From the NCBI RefSeq assembly GCF_022747945.1, contig NZ_JALDST010000001.1, forward strand, positions 5,952,001 through 6,016,000: a stretch of 64,000 bases of DNA. Reading direction: 5' to 3'. This DNA comes from Micromonospora sp. R77 (GTDB lineage: Bacteria > Actinomycetota > Actinomycetes > Mycobacteriales > Micromonosporaceae). Shown here piece after piece: positions 43,644 to 53,400 of the stretch. The notes beneath the pieces are model-generated. The model ran no database searches. It was given only the letters and a program-made list of their open reading frames with translations, and was not told the DNA's origin. The position numbers were made by a program, and so were the translations under genes. Numbering within the stretch: position 1 is the stretch's first letter; each line of letters opens with the position of its first letter.

Positions 43644-46600
43644 ATGCCAGAGCGCCCCATGCGAATCTTCATCTCCTACCAGCGGGAATCGGCGCCCGTG
43701 GCACTCCGACTCCGGTCCGCCCTAATCGCCCATGGCTTCGACGTGTGGCTCGACACCGAAGAGATCAGGCACGGCGACCGGTGGCCGGTGACCATCCAGC
43801 GGGCACTGGCCGCCGCCGACCGCATGATCCTGCTGCTCACCCACCAAGCGGTCGCCGCCACCGAAGTCTTCAACGAATGGTTCTACTTCTACCAGCACCG
43901 CAAGCCCATCCACCTGATCCGCCTCGACGACTGCGAACCGCACTACCAACTGCTGCCGTTCCAAAGAATCGACTGGCCACCCGGCGACGACCCGCACTGG
44001 GCGGAACGGGTCAACGTCCTGCTCGACCACCTGCGCGGCGGTTTCACCTGGCCGGCCCCCGACGCGCCGCCCGTGGTGACCACCCGGTTCGCCCCCACCC
44101 GCTCGACATCCGGTGCGCTGGTCGCCCTGGAACAGGCGGTACGCCACCCCGAACGCCCGGTCGCGCTCAGCGAGACGCAGCTGCAGGAGATCTACCAGCA
44201 CCCGGCACGAACAATCCGGGAATACCTACTATCCCGCTACGCCCGCTGGTGCGGCCCCGCGTACCAACTCGACCGGCGGTTCATCCGGCTCACCCTCGTC
44301 CTCGACGAAGGCCCCAACGCGTTAGACAGGTGGGTCGCGGCGCCGAGCACCCGCGAAAGCACGGACCTGCGCAACCTGATCACCGACGCCGACTTCTTCG
44401 CCTACGTCCTGCTCGGCGCGCCCGGCGCCGGCAAAACAACCCTCCTGCGGCGACTGGAGATGGACGTGGCCCGGGACGGCATCCTCGCCCCGGACCAGGC
44501 GGTGATCCCGTTCAGTGTGTCCCTGGCCGAATACGGCTTCGTCGTCTCCGACCAACCACCCCCGACACCGCTGGCGTGGCTCGAACAGCGTTGGTCGGCC
44601 CGCAACCCACACCTTCCGCCACTGTCGAACCTTCTTGCCGCAGGCCGGATGATGCTGCTGCTCGATGGCCTGAACGAACTCGCCCACACCGATCGGGCCG
44701 ACCTGCAACGGCGCGTCGACGCGTGGCGCGCGTTCCTCTACGACCACGTCCGCGACATCCCCGGAAACCGGGCAGTGTTCAGTTGCCGCACCCTGGACTA
44801 CGGCGCGATGCTCTCGACCAAAGACGTCGGCGTACCGCACATCCGGCTGGAACCGATGACCCCACAACAGGTCCTCCAGTACATCCACGTGCACCTACCC
44901 GAATGGGCCGACCTGGTCACCCGAGCCCTCAACGACGACCCGCGACTGCTGGGCCTCTACCGCACCCCCTACATGCTGCGGCTACTCGTCGCCCAGGTCC
45001 GTGCCATCGGCACCGTACCGATCGGCCGAGCCGACGCCTTCCAAACGATGGTCCGGGAGCTGCTCCGACGGGAAGTGCTGGCCGGCAACCAGCGCCTCAC
45101 CGACCACGCGATCCTCACCGAGCGAGAGCAGCGAAGGCTACGCGACGACAGCGGTGACCCCCACTGGCTGCCGGAGCGGGGACATTTGATCCCAGCCCTG
45201 ACCCGGCTGGCGTACCAGATGCAACTGGCCAAGAGCGGCACCGACAAGGGCACCGTCGTCGTCGACTACGACACCGCGCTCGACCTGCTCAACGGGATGG
45301 CCCAGCTGGCCGAGGCGTCGCTGCTGATCGGCTTCGACACCGGCATCCTCGACGAACGCGAACAGTCCATCCGATTCTTCCACCAACTGTTGCAGGAGTT
45401 CTTCGCCGCCCGTCAGCTCGCCCGACAACTCAACCCCGACCTGATCCGCGTACCGACCCGGGTCGACGAAGTGGAGCCCACCCTGCCGTCGGTCGTGGAG
45501 AGCCTTGCACCCGGCGAGCCTCTGCCGCCACTGCCCACCACCGGCTGGGAAGAAACCGCGATGATGGCGGCCGCGCTCAGCGCCGAGCCGGACGCATACG
45601 TCCGGTCGATCCTCGCAGTCAACCCGGCACTCGCCGGCCGGTGCGCGGCCTCCCCGGACGTTTCGGTCAGCGCGCCGGTCAAGGATGCGGTCGCTGCGAC
45701 GCTGGACGCCGCGATCCGCGATCCCGGCCATGACCTGCGGGCCCGGATCACCATGGGACACGCCCTCGCCACGCTCGGCGACCCCCGGTTGTGCACTGTC
45801 GCCGGCGCCGACGGCACGGCGTTACTGCCACAGTTCAGCACCCTCCCGGCAGGAAGCTGGCGCATCGGTGCCGACGGCACCGCCTATCCGCTGGAACGTC
45901 CGGTCCACCAGGTGCGGCTGGAGTCGTTCGCGTTGGCCCGCAGCCCGGTGACCAACGCCGAGTACGCCCACTTCATCACAGCCGGCGGCTACCGCGATGA
46001 GCGCTGGTGGCACACACCTGCCGCTCTGCGTTGGCTGCGCGGCGACGGAATCGTCGAACTCATCGCCGACGAGTGGATCCGCAAGCGCGACAACCTCCGC
46101 CGCCGCCCCCAGCTACCGGTCGACATGCTTCGGACCGGCGCCGCCACCCTCCAGCAAGCGGTCAGCATGGTCCGCCTCGCCGGCATGGACAACGCCGACA
46201 TCGTGGCCGCCATCCGCGCCCTTCACCGGCCTGGCCCGCCGCAGGCCCCGGCCTACTGGGATGACAGCCGGTTCAACCAGCCGGGACAACCCGTGGTCGG
46301 CGTCAGCGTCTACGAGGCGGAGGCGTACTGCCGCTGGCTGTCCGCGGTCAGCGGCCGGGCCGTGCGGTTGCCGACCGAGTACGAATGGGAAGCCGCCGCC
46401 AGCTCAGGCGGCCGGACCTTCCCATACGGAGACGAGTTCGACCCGTGGCGGGGAAACACCTTCGAGGCGCACATCCGTGGGACGACCCCGGTCGGTGTCT
46501 TCCCCGGTGGTGAGGCTGAGTCGGGATGCCAGGACCTGTCGGGCAACATCTTCGAATGGACCGCGAGCCCGCCGCTGCCCTACCCGTACCCAGTGGACCA

Positions 46601-46772
46601 GATCGGGTCGGACGAGCCCGACGCGGTCCGGATCTGCCGGGGCGGATCGTGGCGGCACCATCAGCCGCGCGCCCGCGCCGCCTACCGAGGGCGGGGGCAA
46701 TGCTTCGTCCGCAATGACGACCTGGGATTCCGCCTTGCCTGCGACGTCAGACCGGTGCGCGGTGATGGCTAA
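43644..46772 (+). CDS. TIR-NACHT-FGE protein, NLR-like
   Basis: A 1042-residue three-domain protein. The N-terminal TIR domain (about 6-115) has RIFISYQRES, DVWLDTEEIRHGDRW and a candidate catalytic Glu78 in VFNEWFYFY. The central STAND ATPase has Walker A GAPGAGKTT (258-266), Walker B MLLLDGLNE (about 337-345), a sensor region NRAVFSCRTLDYG and a helical arm. The C-terminal ~300 residues (about 735-1035) are an FGE/SUMF1-type C-lectin fold: ARSPVTNAEYAHFI, PVVGVSVYEAEAYCRWL, RLPTEYEWEAA, GNIFEWTAS and CRGGSWRHH. The formylglycine cysteine pair is replaced, so this is likely a ligand-binding sensor. Such architecture suits an abortive-infection NADase switch. Confidence 0.88.
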   Translation: MPERPMRIFISYQRESAPVALRLRSALIAHGFDVWLDTEEIRHGDRWPVTIQRALAAADRMILLLTHQAVAATEVFNEWFYFYQHRKPIHLIRLDDCEPHYQLLPFQRIDWPPGDDPHWAERVNVLLDHLRGGFTWPAPDAPPVVTTRFAPTRSTSGALVALEQAVRHPERPVALSETQLQEIYQHPARTIREYLLSRYARWCGPAYQLDRRFIRLTLVLDEGPNALDRWVAAPSTRESTDLRNLITDADFFAYVLLGAPGAGKTTLLRRLEMDVARDGILAPDQAVIPFSVSLAEYGFVVSDQPPPTPLAWLEQRWSARNPHLPPLSNLLAAGRMMLLLDGLNELAHTDRADLQRRVDAWRAFLYDHVRDIPGNRAVFSCRTLDYGAMLSTKDVGVPHIRLEPMTPQQVLQYIHVHLPEWADLVTRALNDDPRLLGLYRTPYMLRLLVAQVRAIGTVPIGRADAFQTMVRELLRREVLAGNQRLTDHAILTEREQRRLRDDSGDPHWLPERGHLIPALTRLAYQMQLAKSGTDKGTVVVDYDTALDLLNGMAQLAEASLLIGFDTGILDEREQSIRFFHQLLQEFFAARQLARQLNPDLIRVPTRVDEVEPTLPSVVESLAPGEPLPPLPTTGWEETAMMAAALSAEPDAYVRSILAVNPALAGRCAASPDVSVSAPVKDAVAATLDAAIRDPGHDLRARITMGHALATLGDPRLCTVAGADGTALLPQFSTLPAGSWRIGADGTAYPLERPVHQVRLESFALARSPVTNAEYAHFITAGGYRDERWWHTPAALRWLRGDGIVELIADEWIRKRDNLRRRPQLPVDMLRTGAATLQQAVSMVRLAGMDNADIVAAIRALHRPGPPQAPAYWDDSRFNQPGQPVVGVSVYEAEAYCRWLSAVSGRAVRLPTEYEWEAAASSGGRTFPYGDEFDPWRGNTFEAHIRGTTPVGVFPGGEAESGCQDLSGNIFEWTASPPLPYPYPVDQIGSDEPDAVRICRGGSWRHHQPRARAAYRGRGQCFVRNDDLGFRLACDVRPVRGDG

Positions 46773-47009
46773 ATGGGGTGAAACGACCGATACCGAAATC
46801 CGAGTCTTAGCCGCTTGGAGATTTCCGCAGTTGACCGCAACGGCAATTCGCCGCTACCGAGGACCTGAAGAGTGTCTGCCGCGGGTCGAAGGGGTCACGC
46901 TGGCCATATCACCGAACCCGGCATGTGCTACCGATTCCGCCCTTGACGATCCGGGACTGGCCGGCCGTTGGCTGCCTGTCGCGGATCAGGCCCGGGGTGG
47001 GTGGCGGGA

Positions 47010-48461
47010 TCAAATCGTGATCGGGGCGGCCGCTCCGCCGCAGTGACCCATGACGGCATAGCCCATGTTGTAAGAGATCTCGGACCTGACGTCCTCCTTC
47101 GCCACGACCACGCCGAGGACGCCATGCGGGATGGTGATGGTCGCGGTCTTCCCGCTGTCGACCCAGCCCAGGTAGAACAGCTCGTTGTCCTCGCTCGTGT
47201 ACAGGTAGAAGCCAAGCGAATGCTGGCGGGTGTTCGTCACCTGGAGTTCCTTGACGAGCGGCGCACGCGTGTCTCGGCTGACCGCGATCTTTCGGGTGGC
47301 TTCGGTGCCAGCCTTGTTGGTGGCGACCGCCGTGTAGGTCGCGGTATCACCGAACGGCAGGTCGTACACCGCCCGCCCGAACTCTGACGCGGCCACCACG
47401 ACGTCATCGCGGCGGATCTCGAGCCGCTCGGCGTACTGGGCCTGCGCCACGAGCTGGCGGCCCACGGTGCAGCCGACGTTGGCGGACGGGGCGACCGCCA
47501 GACTGATGATCTCGGGGTACATCAGCGTTACTGCGCCGATGCTGTACGGATACGCTCCCGAGCTGGTCTCGTGCTCCGGGTGGACCGGCCGTACGTGCAG
47601 CCGGTAAAACCTGCCCGGACGCAGGCCGGTGAGCGTGGCCTCGTACGGCCCCGGGCCGACGCGCTCCACGAAGGTACTGGCGACCTCGTCCGCGCCGTCG
47701 TACGCGTCAGCCCGGTACCCGGCCGCGACGGACGAGTCGGTCCACCGCATCGTGATGGTCGTCTCGGTGGTCGACACGAACTGCACCTGCGGGTACCACA
47801 ACAGCGGTAGCGACGACTTGAGGGACGTGCCGCAGACCGCGGCGCCCTGCTCGGAGAAGTCGTTGACCGCGACGACGTTCACGCAGACCGCAGTACCTGG
47901 GGCGAGGCCGCTCTCGGTCCAGCTGCGGGCATCCCAGCCGAGCGTGGCCACCGTGCTCCAACTGCCGTCGAAGGTGCGCTCGACGCGGAAGCTCGACGCG
48001 TTGGCGTCGGCCGGGGTCCATTCGACGACGACCTCGGTGGCGCTGACCGCGCGGAGGCTCACCTGCGGGGTACCGACCGCCTCGGGCACGCTGTAGACCA
48101 GGCAGCCGAGCCACGTGTTCGCCCCGGCACCCTGGTTGTACGCCTCGGCGCAGACATTGTGCTCGCCCGGCACGATCGACGAGGCCATCGTCGTGTCGAA
48201 CGCGCCGGTGCTGTCGGCACCCGCGTAGGTGGCGAGCCAACCATCCACCGTGATCGCCACCGTGATCGCCGCGGAGGCGTCCGGGTCGTGAACGACGCCG
48301 CGTACCCGGACCGAGTGGCCGGTGCGGAAGGCGCTTTCGAAGGTGCCGTACGGGTCCTGGTCGCCAGGATCCGCGGACACGGGTACCGGTGGCGCGAGCA
48401 CGCTCACGCCGGTTAGAACTGCCATGGCGAGTGCCAGGGCCTGGCGAACGGGGAAACGCAT
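47010..48461 (-). CDS. Secreted protein with fibronectin type III domains
   Basis: A 483-residue exported protein with a signal peptide (RFPVRQALALAMAVLTGVS, cleaved near VSADP). After an N-terminal beta domain (about 35-130), two FN3 domains follow: one from SLRAVSATEVVVEWTPADAN to GTAVCVNVVAVNDFSE, another from QFVSTTETTITMRWTDSSV to LRPGRFYRLHVRPV. The C-terminal ~170 residues form further Ig-like strands (ADTATYTAVATNKAGTEATR-like pattern). There is no membrane anchor. It is probably an extracellular binding protein. The next upstream gene is another secreted beta-propeller-like protein in the same direction, so the pair may act together at the surface. Confidence 0.8.
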   Translation of the reverse strand: MRFPVRQALALAMAVLTGVSVLAPPVPVSADPGDQDPYGTFESAFRTGHSVRVRGVVHDPDASAAITVAITVDGWLATYAGADSTGAFDTTMASSIVPGEHNVCAEAYNQGAGANTWLGCLVYSVPEAVGTPQVSLRAVSATEVVVEWTPADANASSFRVERTFDGSWSTVATLGWDARSWTESGLAPGTAVCVNVVAVNDFSEQGAAVCGTSLKSSLPLLWYPQVQFVSTTETTITMRWTDSSVAAGYRADAYDGADEVASTFVERVGPGPYEATLTGLRPGRFYRLHVRPVHPEHETSSGAYPYSIGAVTLMYPEIISLAVAPSANVGCTVGRQLVAQAQYAERLEIRRDDVVVAASEFGRAVYDLPFGDTATYTAVATNKAGTEATRKIAVSRDTRAPLVKELQVTNTRQHSLGFYLYTSEDNELFYLGWVDSGKTATITIPHGVLGVVVAKEDVRSEISYNMGYAVMGHCGGAAAPITI

Positions 48462-48768
48462 GTCCAGTTCTCCTCATGTGACGGTGCAGCTGGGTGGTTC
48501 CTCGTTCGCGATGGTTGGTGCCGCCGGGGCCGAAGCGCCCTCGGGGTCCACCGCGGGTGCGGCTGCCGTACCGACGTCGACCCGCGCGGCGCCGGCTGTA
48601 CGCGACCGTGCCTTGCTGCGGTCGGCGAAGGCCACCACCCGCGGTGCCCCGGGGCAGCCGTTCCGGCGGGGCCTGCAGTTCACCGGTGCCGATGGTCCGT
48701 CAGGAGTGCCAGCGCGAGGGTCGGCTGTGGTCCCTGCGTCTCGCGTGTTTCGCGCCGGCAGGCGTCGG
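48462..48768. other. Intergenic between two secreted-protein genes
   Basis: About 305 bases on the path from the RCC1 gene to the FN3 gene. AGGAG-like sequence just before 48461 serves the FN3 start. I see no gene or strong terminator. Confidence 0.35.
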
Positions 48769-50010
48769 TCACGCCGCCGGTACGGTGACCGCCAGGACGG
48801 TCCAGTTCGAGGCGGCGACGCTCGCGAAGGCGCGCCCCGGCAGGGAAACCACGGTCGGGGTGTTCACCAGAGCTGCGGTCGTCCCGATCCCGGCCATGCC
48901 GAACTGGTTGTACCCCCAGACCAGGATCGAGCCGTCGGCCCGCACCGCGTACGTCATCGGCGAGTTGTCATTGTCCACATCGATGATCTTCGGCTCGCCG
49001 GCCGGCTGAACCAGCTCGGTCGGCACCGTCAGGCCGCCCGACACGCCCAGCGGGGTGAGCTGGTTCTGTGTGTTCTCGCCCCACAGGTACACCCGGCCGT
49101 CCCCGGTCAGGGCGGTCACCGCCGAGCTGATCGAGATGTCTGCCACGTCGCTGCCCGGGCCGAGGTTGGTGACCTGGGCTGGCGTGTAGGGCGAGGTCGG
49201 CGTGTTCTCCGGGCCGTACGGCCGGCCGAGTGCACGCCCGGTGCCGCCGCAGGAGAACACCGCGCCGTCGCCCCGCCGGAACAGGGCCACCCCGCCGGCG
49301 ACCGCGATCTGCCGGATGTCGGTGAGCCCGGGCACAGGGGCCGCGTACTGTGTCACGCCTGACAGCGTGCCGTCACACTTCACCGAGCCCCAGGCGGTGA
49401 CGGTGCCATCGGCCATCAACGCGTACGTCACCTCCCACCCGGACTCGACGTCCACCACCCCGGTCAGTGGGGTGTCCGGCGCGGTCAGCACCCGCTCCGG
49501 GTAGGCCCGAACGTTGGCTGTCGAGCCGTCGCCGAGCTGCCGGTTCATGTTCGAGCCCCAGGCGACCACCGTCCCGTCGGCCAGCACCGCCGCGATCGCA
49601 CTTTCCATGTGCACCGAGACGTCGACGACATCCGTGAGGATGCCCGTGCCGCCGATGCCCACGACCGGCGCCGGAGCGTACCGCGTGGTCACCGTCGTTG
49701 AGCCGCTGCCGAGGGCGGCGTTGAGGTTGTATCCCCAGGACAGCAGCCTTCCGTCGGCGAACCGGGCGTAACTGGCCCGGCCGCCGCTCTGCAACTGCAC
49801 GACACCGTCCGGAAGCACCGTCTGCTGCGGACTGTTGTACTGGTTCGTCTGCACACCAGCACCGGCCTGGCCAAACGTGTTGCCGCCCCAGCCGTACGCG
49901 GTACCCGGCTGGAGGCCGCCGGCCGCGCCCGCTGCCGGGTGCAGCGCCAACGCCGCACCGACCGCGACGACGGTACCGGCGATGCCGAGCAGTGCCCTGG
50001 ACCTGGTCAT
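48769..50010 (-). CDS. Secreted RCC1-repeat beta-propeller protein
   Basis: A 413-residue exported protein. ATG 50010 follows AAGGAG. Residues 1-30 are a signal peptide. Seven RCC1-type units can be counted: AYGWGGNTFGQAG, LLSWGYNLNAALG, VVAWGSNMNRQLG, VTAWGSVKCDGTL, VFSCGGTGRALGR, VYLWGENTQNQL and ILVWGYNQFGMAG. Seven units make one closed propeller, so it is complete. Bacterial secreted RCC1 proteins are usually uncharacterised binding proteins. It is divergent from the SARP-LuxR regulator across a large hairpin and precedes the FN3 gene. Confidence 0.85.
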   Translation of the reverse strand: MTRSRALLGIAGTVVAVGAALALHPAAGAAGGLQPGTAYGWGGNTFGQAGAGVQTNQYNSPQQTVLPDGVVQLQSGGRASYARFADGRLLSWGYNLNAALGSGSTTVTTRYAPAPVVGIGGTGILTDVVDVSVHMESAIAAVLADGTVVAWGSNMNRQLGDGSTANVRAYPERVLTAPDTPLTGVVDVESGWEVTYALMADGTVTAWGSVKCDGTLSGVTQYAAPVPGLTDIRQIAVAGGVALFRRGDGAVFSCGGTGRALGRPYGPENTPTSPYTPAQVTNLGPGSDVADISISSAVTALTGDGRVYLWGENTQNQLTPLGVSGGLTVPTELVQPAGEPKIIDVDNDNSPMTYAVRADGSILVWGYNQFGMAGIGTTAALVNTPTVVSLPGRAFASVAASNWTVLAVTVPAA

Positions 50011-50117
50011 GTCCCTACTCCTTGTCTGGAAACCTCGTCCGGTCGACACCTGCGCCGAGCCGGATAGGTAGGAGCTTGCGGGTCGGGACTTGCCGCGAAC
50101 CTGACCGGATCTGACGC

Positions 50118-50163
50118 CGACTTGCATCGACATGTCGCACCGGCGACACGTCGATGCAAGTCG
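50118..50163. promoter_or_regulatory. Long inverted repeat in divergent promoter region
   Basis: A 21-bp inverted repeat (50118-50138 with 50143-50163; 20 of 21 pairs) with a four-base loop lies between the RCC1 gene and the divergent SARP-LuxR gene, about 110 bases before the RCC1 start. Since both genes read away from it, it is not a normal terminator. It could be an operator, an attenuator in the RCC1 leader, or an RNA element. Confidence 0.55.
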
Positions 50164-50459
50164 CGCGTCGTGTCGTTCGCAGACGTCTCTCCCCGCCAGA
50201 GTTGGAATCGAGCGCGTGGGGTGGTTGGAGCACCTTGACGGGGTCGCCCACCGCCGTGGCGTCGAAGGCGAACGTCCTTCCCCAAAAGGCCTCGGAGAGA
50301 TCCCGCCATCCGGTCGGCCGACCGTTCGGGTTGGCCACCGCGTCCGGCCACTGTCCGGAAGGCGACGGTGACCGCCAGGCCTCGCTGCGTGCGGTACTTT
50401 GCCGATAGGCGCCGCCACCAGTGTCGCGCAAGGACAGTCATCTCCACGGCGGAGGGCGG
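50164..50459. other. Leader region of SARP-LuxR gene
   Basis: About 300 bases upstream of the regulator with no gene supported. It should include its promoter; no clear promoter boxes could be fixed by eye. Confidence 0.35.
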
Positions 50460-53400
50460 GTGCAGTCGGACAGCGGGCTTTCGGTCTCGGTACTGGGCGA
50501 GTTCCGCGCGCGCCTCGGTGAGCAGGTGCTGGATCTCGGTGGGCCGCGGCAACGGGCGGTTCTCGCCCTGCTGCTCGTCGCGCGCGGCGAGGTGGTCCCG
50601 GTCGACCGGCTGGTGCACGCGCTGTGGGGGGAGCAGGCGCCGCCGAGCGCACTGGGCGCGTTACAGGCCTACGTCTCGCGCCTGCGGCGACGGCTGGAGC
50701 CTGGCCAGTCTGCCCGGTCCCGCCAGGCGGTGATCGTCAGCGGAGGATCCGGCTACGCGGTGCGCCTCGGCGACGAGGCCGTCGACGCCTGGCAGTTCGA
50801 GCGGCTGGTACGCCAGGCCGGTGCGCTCGCTGACCCGAACGAGGCGGCCAGGGTGCTGGACCAGGCGCTTGGGCTGTGGCACGGGCCCGCCTTCGCCGAC
50901 TATGCCGGCCAGCCCTGGATCGAGGCCGAGGCGGCCCGCCTGACCGAGCTGCGCGAGGTGGTCCGCGAGCAGGTGGTGGCGGTACGGCTGGCGCTCGGTG
51001 AGAGTGGTGTCCTGGTGCCGGAGATCGAGACGCTGGTCGCCGAGGATCCGTTGCGCGAGGAGCGGTGGCGGCTGCTGGTTCTCGCGCTGTACCGCGCACA
51101 TCGGCAGGGCGACGCGCTCGGCGCGCTGCGACGGGCCAGGCAGGTGCTGGCCGAGGAACTCGGTGTGGACCCCGGTCCGGCACTGCGCAGGTTGGAAGCC
51201 GACGTGCTGGCACAGTCCCCCGACCTGGACGCGCCCGCGCCGCCGTCCGTACCACGGTCCGTGTCCGTACCGGACCCGTCGGTCCTACCCGACCTCTCCG
51301 ACAACGCGCTGGTCGACCGCGAGCGGGAGCTGGGAGTACTGAGCGGCGGCCTGGCCGACGCCTTGGCCGGGCACGGGCGGTTGGTGCTGATCGAGGGACC
51401 GGCCGGCATCGGCAAGAGCCGGCTGCTGGCCGAGGCCCGCCACCTGGGCAGGGCGGGGTTCCGCGTGCTGTCCGCACGGGGCAGCCGGATGGAGAAGGAG
51501 TACGGCTTCGGTGTGGTACGCCAGCTCTTCGAGCCCGTCGTGGCCAGTACCGCAGCCCTGTCCGGTGCGGCCGTCCCGGCGCGGGTCGTGTTCGACCTCG
51601 CCGCGCACGAACCGCAGCAGCAGGCCGAGGACGCCTTCGCGGTGCTGCACGGGCTGTACTGGCTGACCGTCAACCTGTCCGCCGAACGGCCGCTCGTGCT
51701 GACCGTCGACGACCTGCAGTGGTGCGACACCGGCTCGCTGCGCTTCCTGGCCTATCTGGTCCGCCGGCTGGAGGCACTGCCCGTGCTGGTGGTGGCCGCG
51801 CTGCGTACCGGGGAGCCCCACACCGACGACGCGCTGCTCACCGAACTCGCCCACGACGAGGCGACGGTACGGGTCCGCCCCGCCCCGCTGACCGCAGCCG
51901 GCTCAGCCGACCTGGTGCGCCGCCAGCTCGGCGAGTCCGCCGACGCCCGCTTCATCGCCGCCTGCCACCGGACGACCGCCGGCAACCCGCTGCTGCTGCG
52001 ACAGCTCCTGCACGCCCTGCGGACCGAGGGGGTACGCCCGGACAACGTGCACGCCGACACGGTCACCGAGATCGGCTCCCGGGCGGTGTCGAGCATCGTC
52101 CTCATGCGCCTGGCCCGGCTACCCGAGGCGGCCACCACGACCGCACAGGCGGTGGCAGTCCTCGGGCCGGCGGCCGCGCTGCCGGCCGTGGCGGCGTTGG
52201 CCGGGCTGCCCGAAACCGAGGTGCTCGACGCGATCGCCGCGCTCGTGCGGGCTGAGGTGCTGCGCGACGAGTATCCGCTCGGTTTCGTCCACCCACTCGT
52301 CGGCGACGCCATCTACCGTGACCTCCCGCCCGGTGACCGCCAGGTCCGGCACGAACGGGCGGCCCGGGTCCTGGACGCGGCCGGAGCGACTGCCGAACAG
52401 ATCGCCGCGCACCTGCTCCAAGTGCCGTGCCGGGGCGCGCCCTGGGTCGTCGAGGTGCTACGCCGGTCGGCGGCCACGGCGGCGGCCCGGGGCGCGGCCG
52501 ACGCGGCAGCCACGTACCTCGCCCGGGCGCTGCGGGAGCCACCGCCTCCGGCCGAGCAGCCGTCCGTGCTGCTGGAGTTGGGTCGGGTAGAGACGCTGAG
52601 CGACGGTCCGGCCGCACAGGGGCACCTGCGGCAGGCCTACGAGACGCTGACCGACGCCGTGTCGCGCGCTGCCGCGGCACAGCTGCTCGCCCGTACCCTC
52701 GTGTTCGCCGGTGAGGTCGGCGAGGCCAGCGCGTTCGCCCGGTCGGCCGCTTTGGCGCTGCCAGCCGACCTGCACGACGAGCGCCAAGTCCTGCTCGGCG
52801 TGCACCGGATCGGCGGGTACATCCACGGCATCGACCCTGCGCTGTGGCGGTGCGGGCCCGAGCCGGCGACCTCCGGAGACGGGCCCGGCGCACGGATGCT
52901 CGCCGCCAGCCTCGCGTGGGAGGCGGTCATCGACGGCAAGGAACGGGCGCGAGCGGTTGACCTGGCCCGGTTCGCCCTCGCTGACGGCGTACTCCTGGAC
53001 CACGACAACGGCCTGCTGTGGGTGGTGGCCGGGATGGTGCTGGAGATGGCCGACGAGGACACGTTCCCCTTCTGGGACGAGGCACTGGCCCACGCCTACC
53101 GGGGTGGCTCGCTCTTCGCGGCGCTCGCCACCCACCTCTGGCGTGGCTACACCGAGTGGCGCCGGGGCGATCTTCGCGCCGCCTACCACTCGGTGACGCT
53201 GTCCGGCGAACAGTCGGCGGTGTGGGGCTCCATGGTCGCGTCTCCTTACGCTGATGCCTTCGCGATCGGGATCCTGCTCGATGCAGGCGACCTTGCGCAG
53301 GCTCGGGCGCTGGTCGAAGGGCTCCGCGACCGGCCACGATTCGGCGACGGGGCACGCTTGTTCGCGGAGGCGCATGCGCGGGTACTCCTGGCGGAGGGGC

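Noticed and set aside
43644..46772. A diversity-generating retroelement acting on the FGE domain
   Set aside because: No reverse transcriptase or template repeat was seen in the window, and the C-terminus shows no adenine-linked variable pattern that I could identify.
46765..47046. A 93-codon plus-strand ORF after the TIR-NACHT gene
   Set aside because: It overlaps the convergent FN3 gene by 37 bases, lacks family features and contains AT-richer intergenic-like sequence. It is possible but unsupported.
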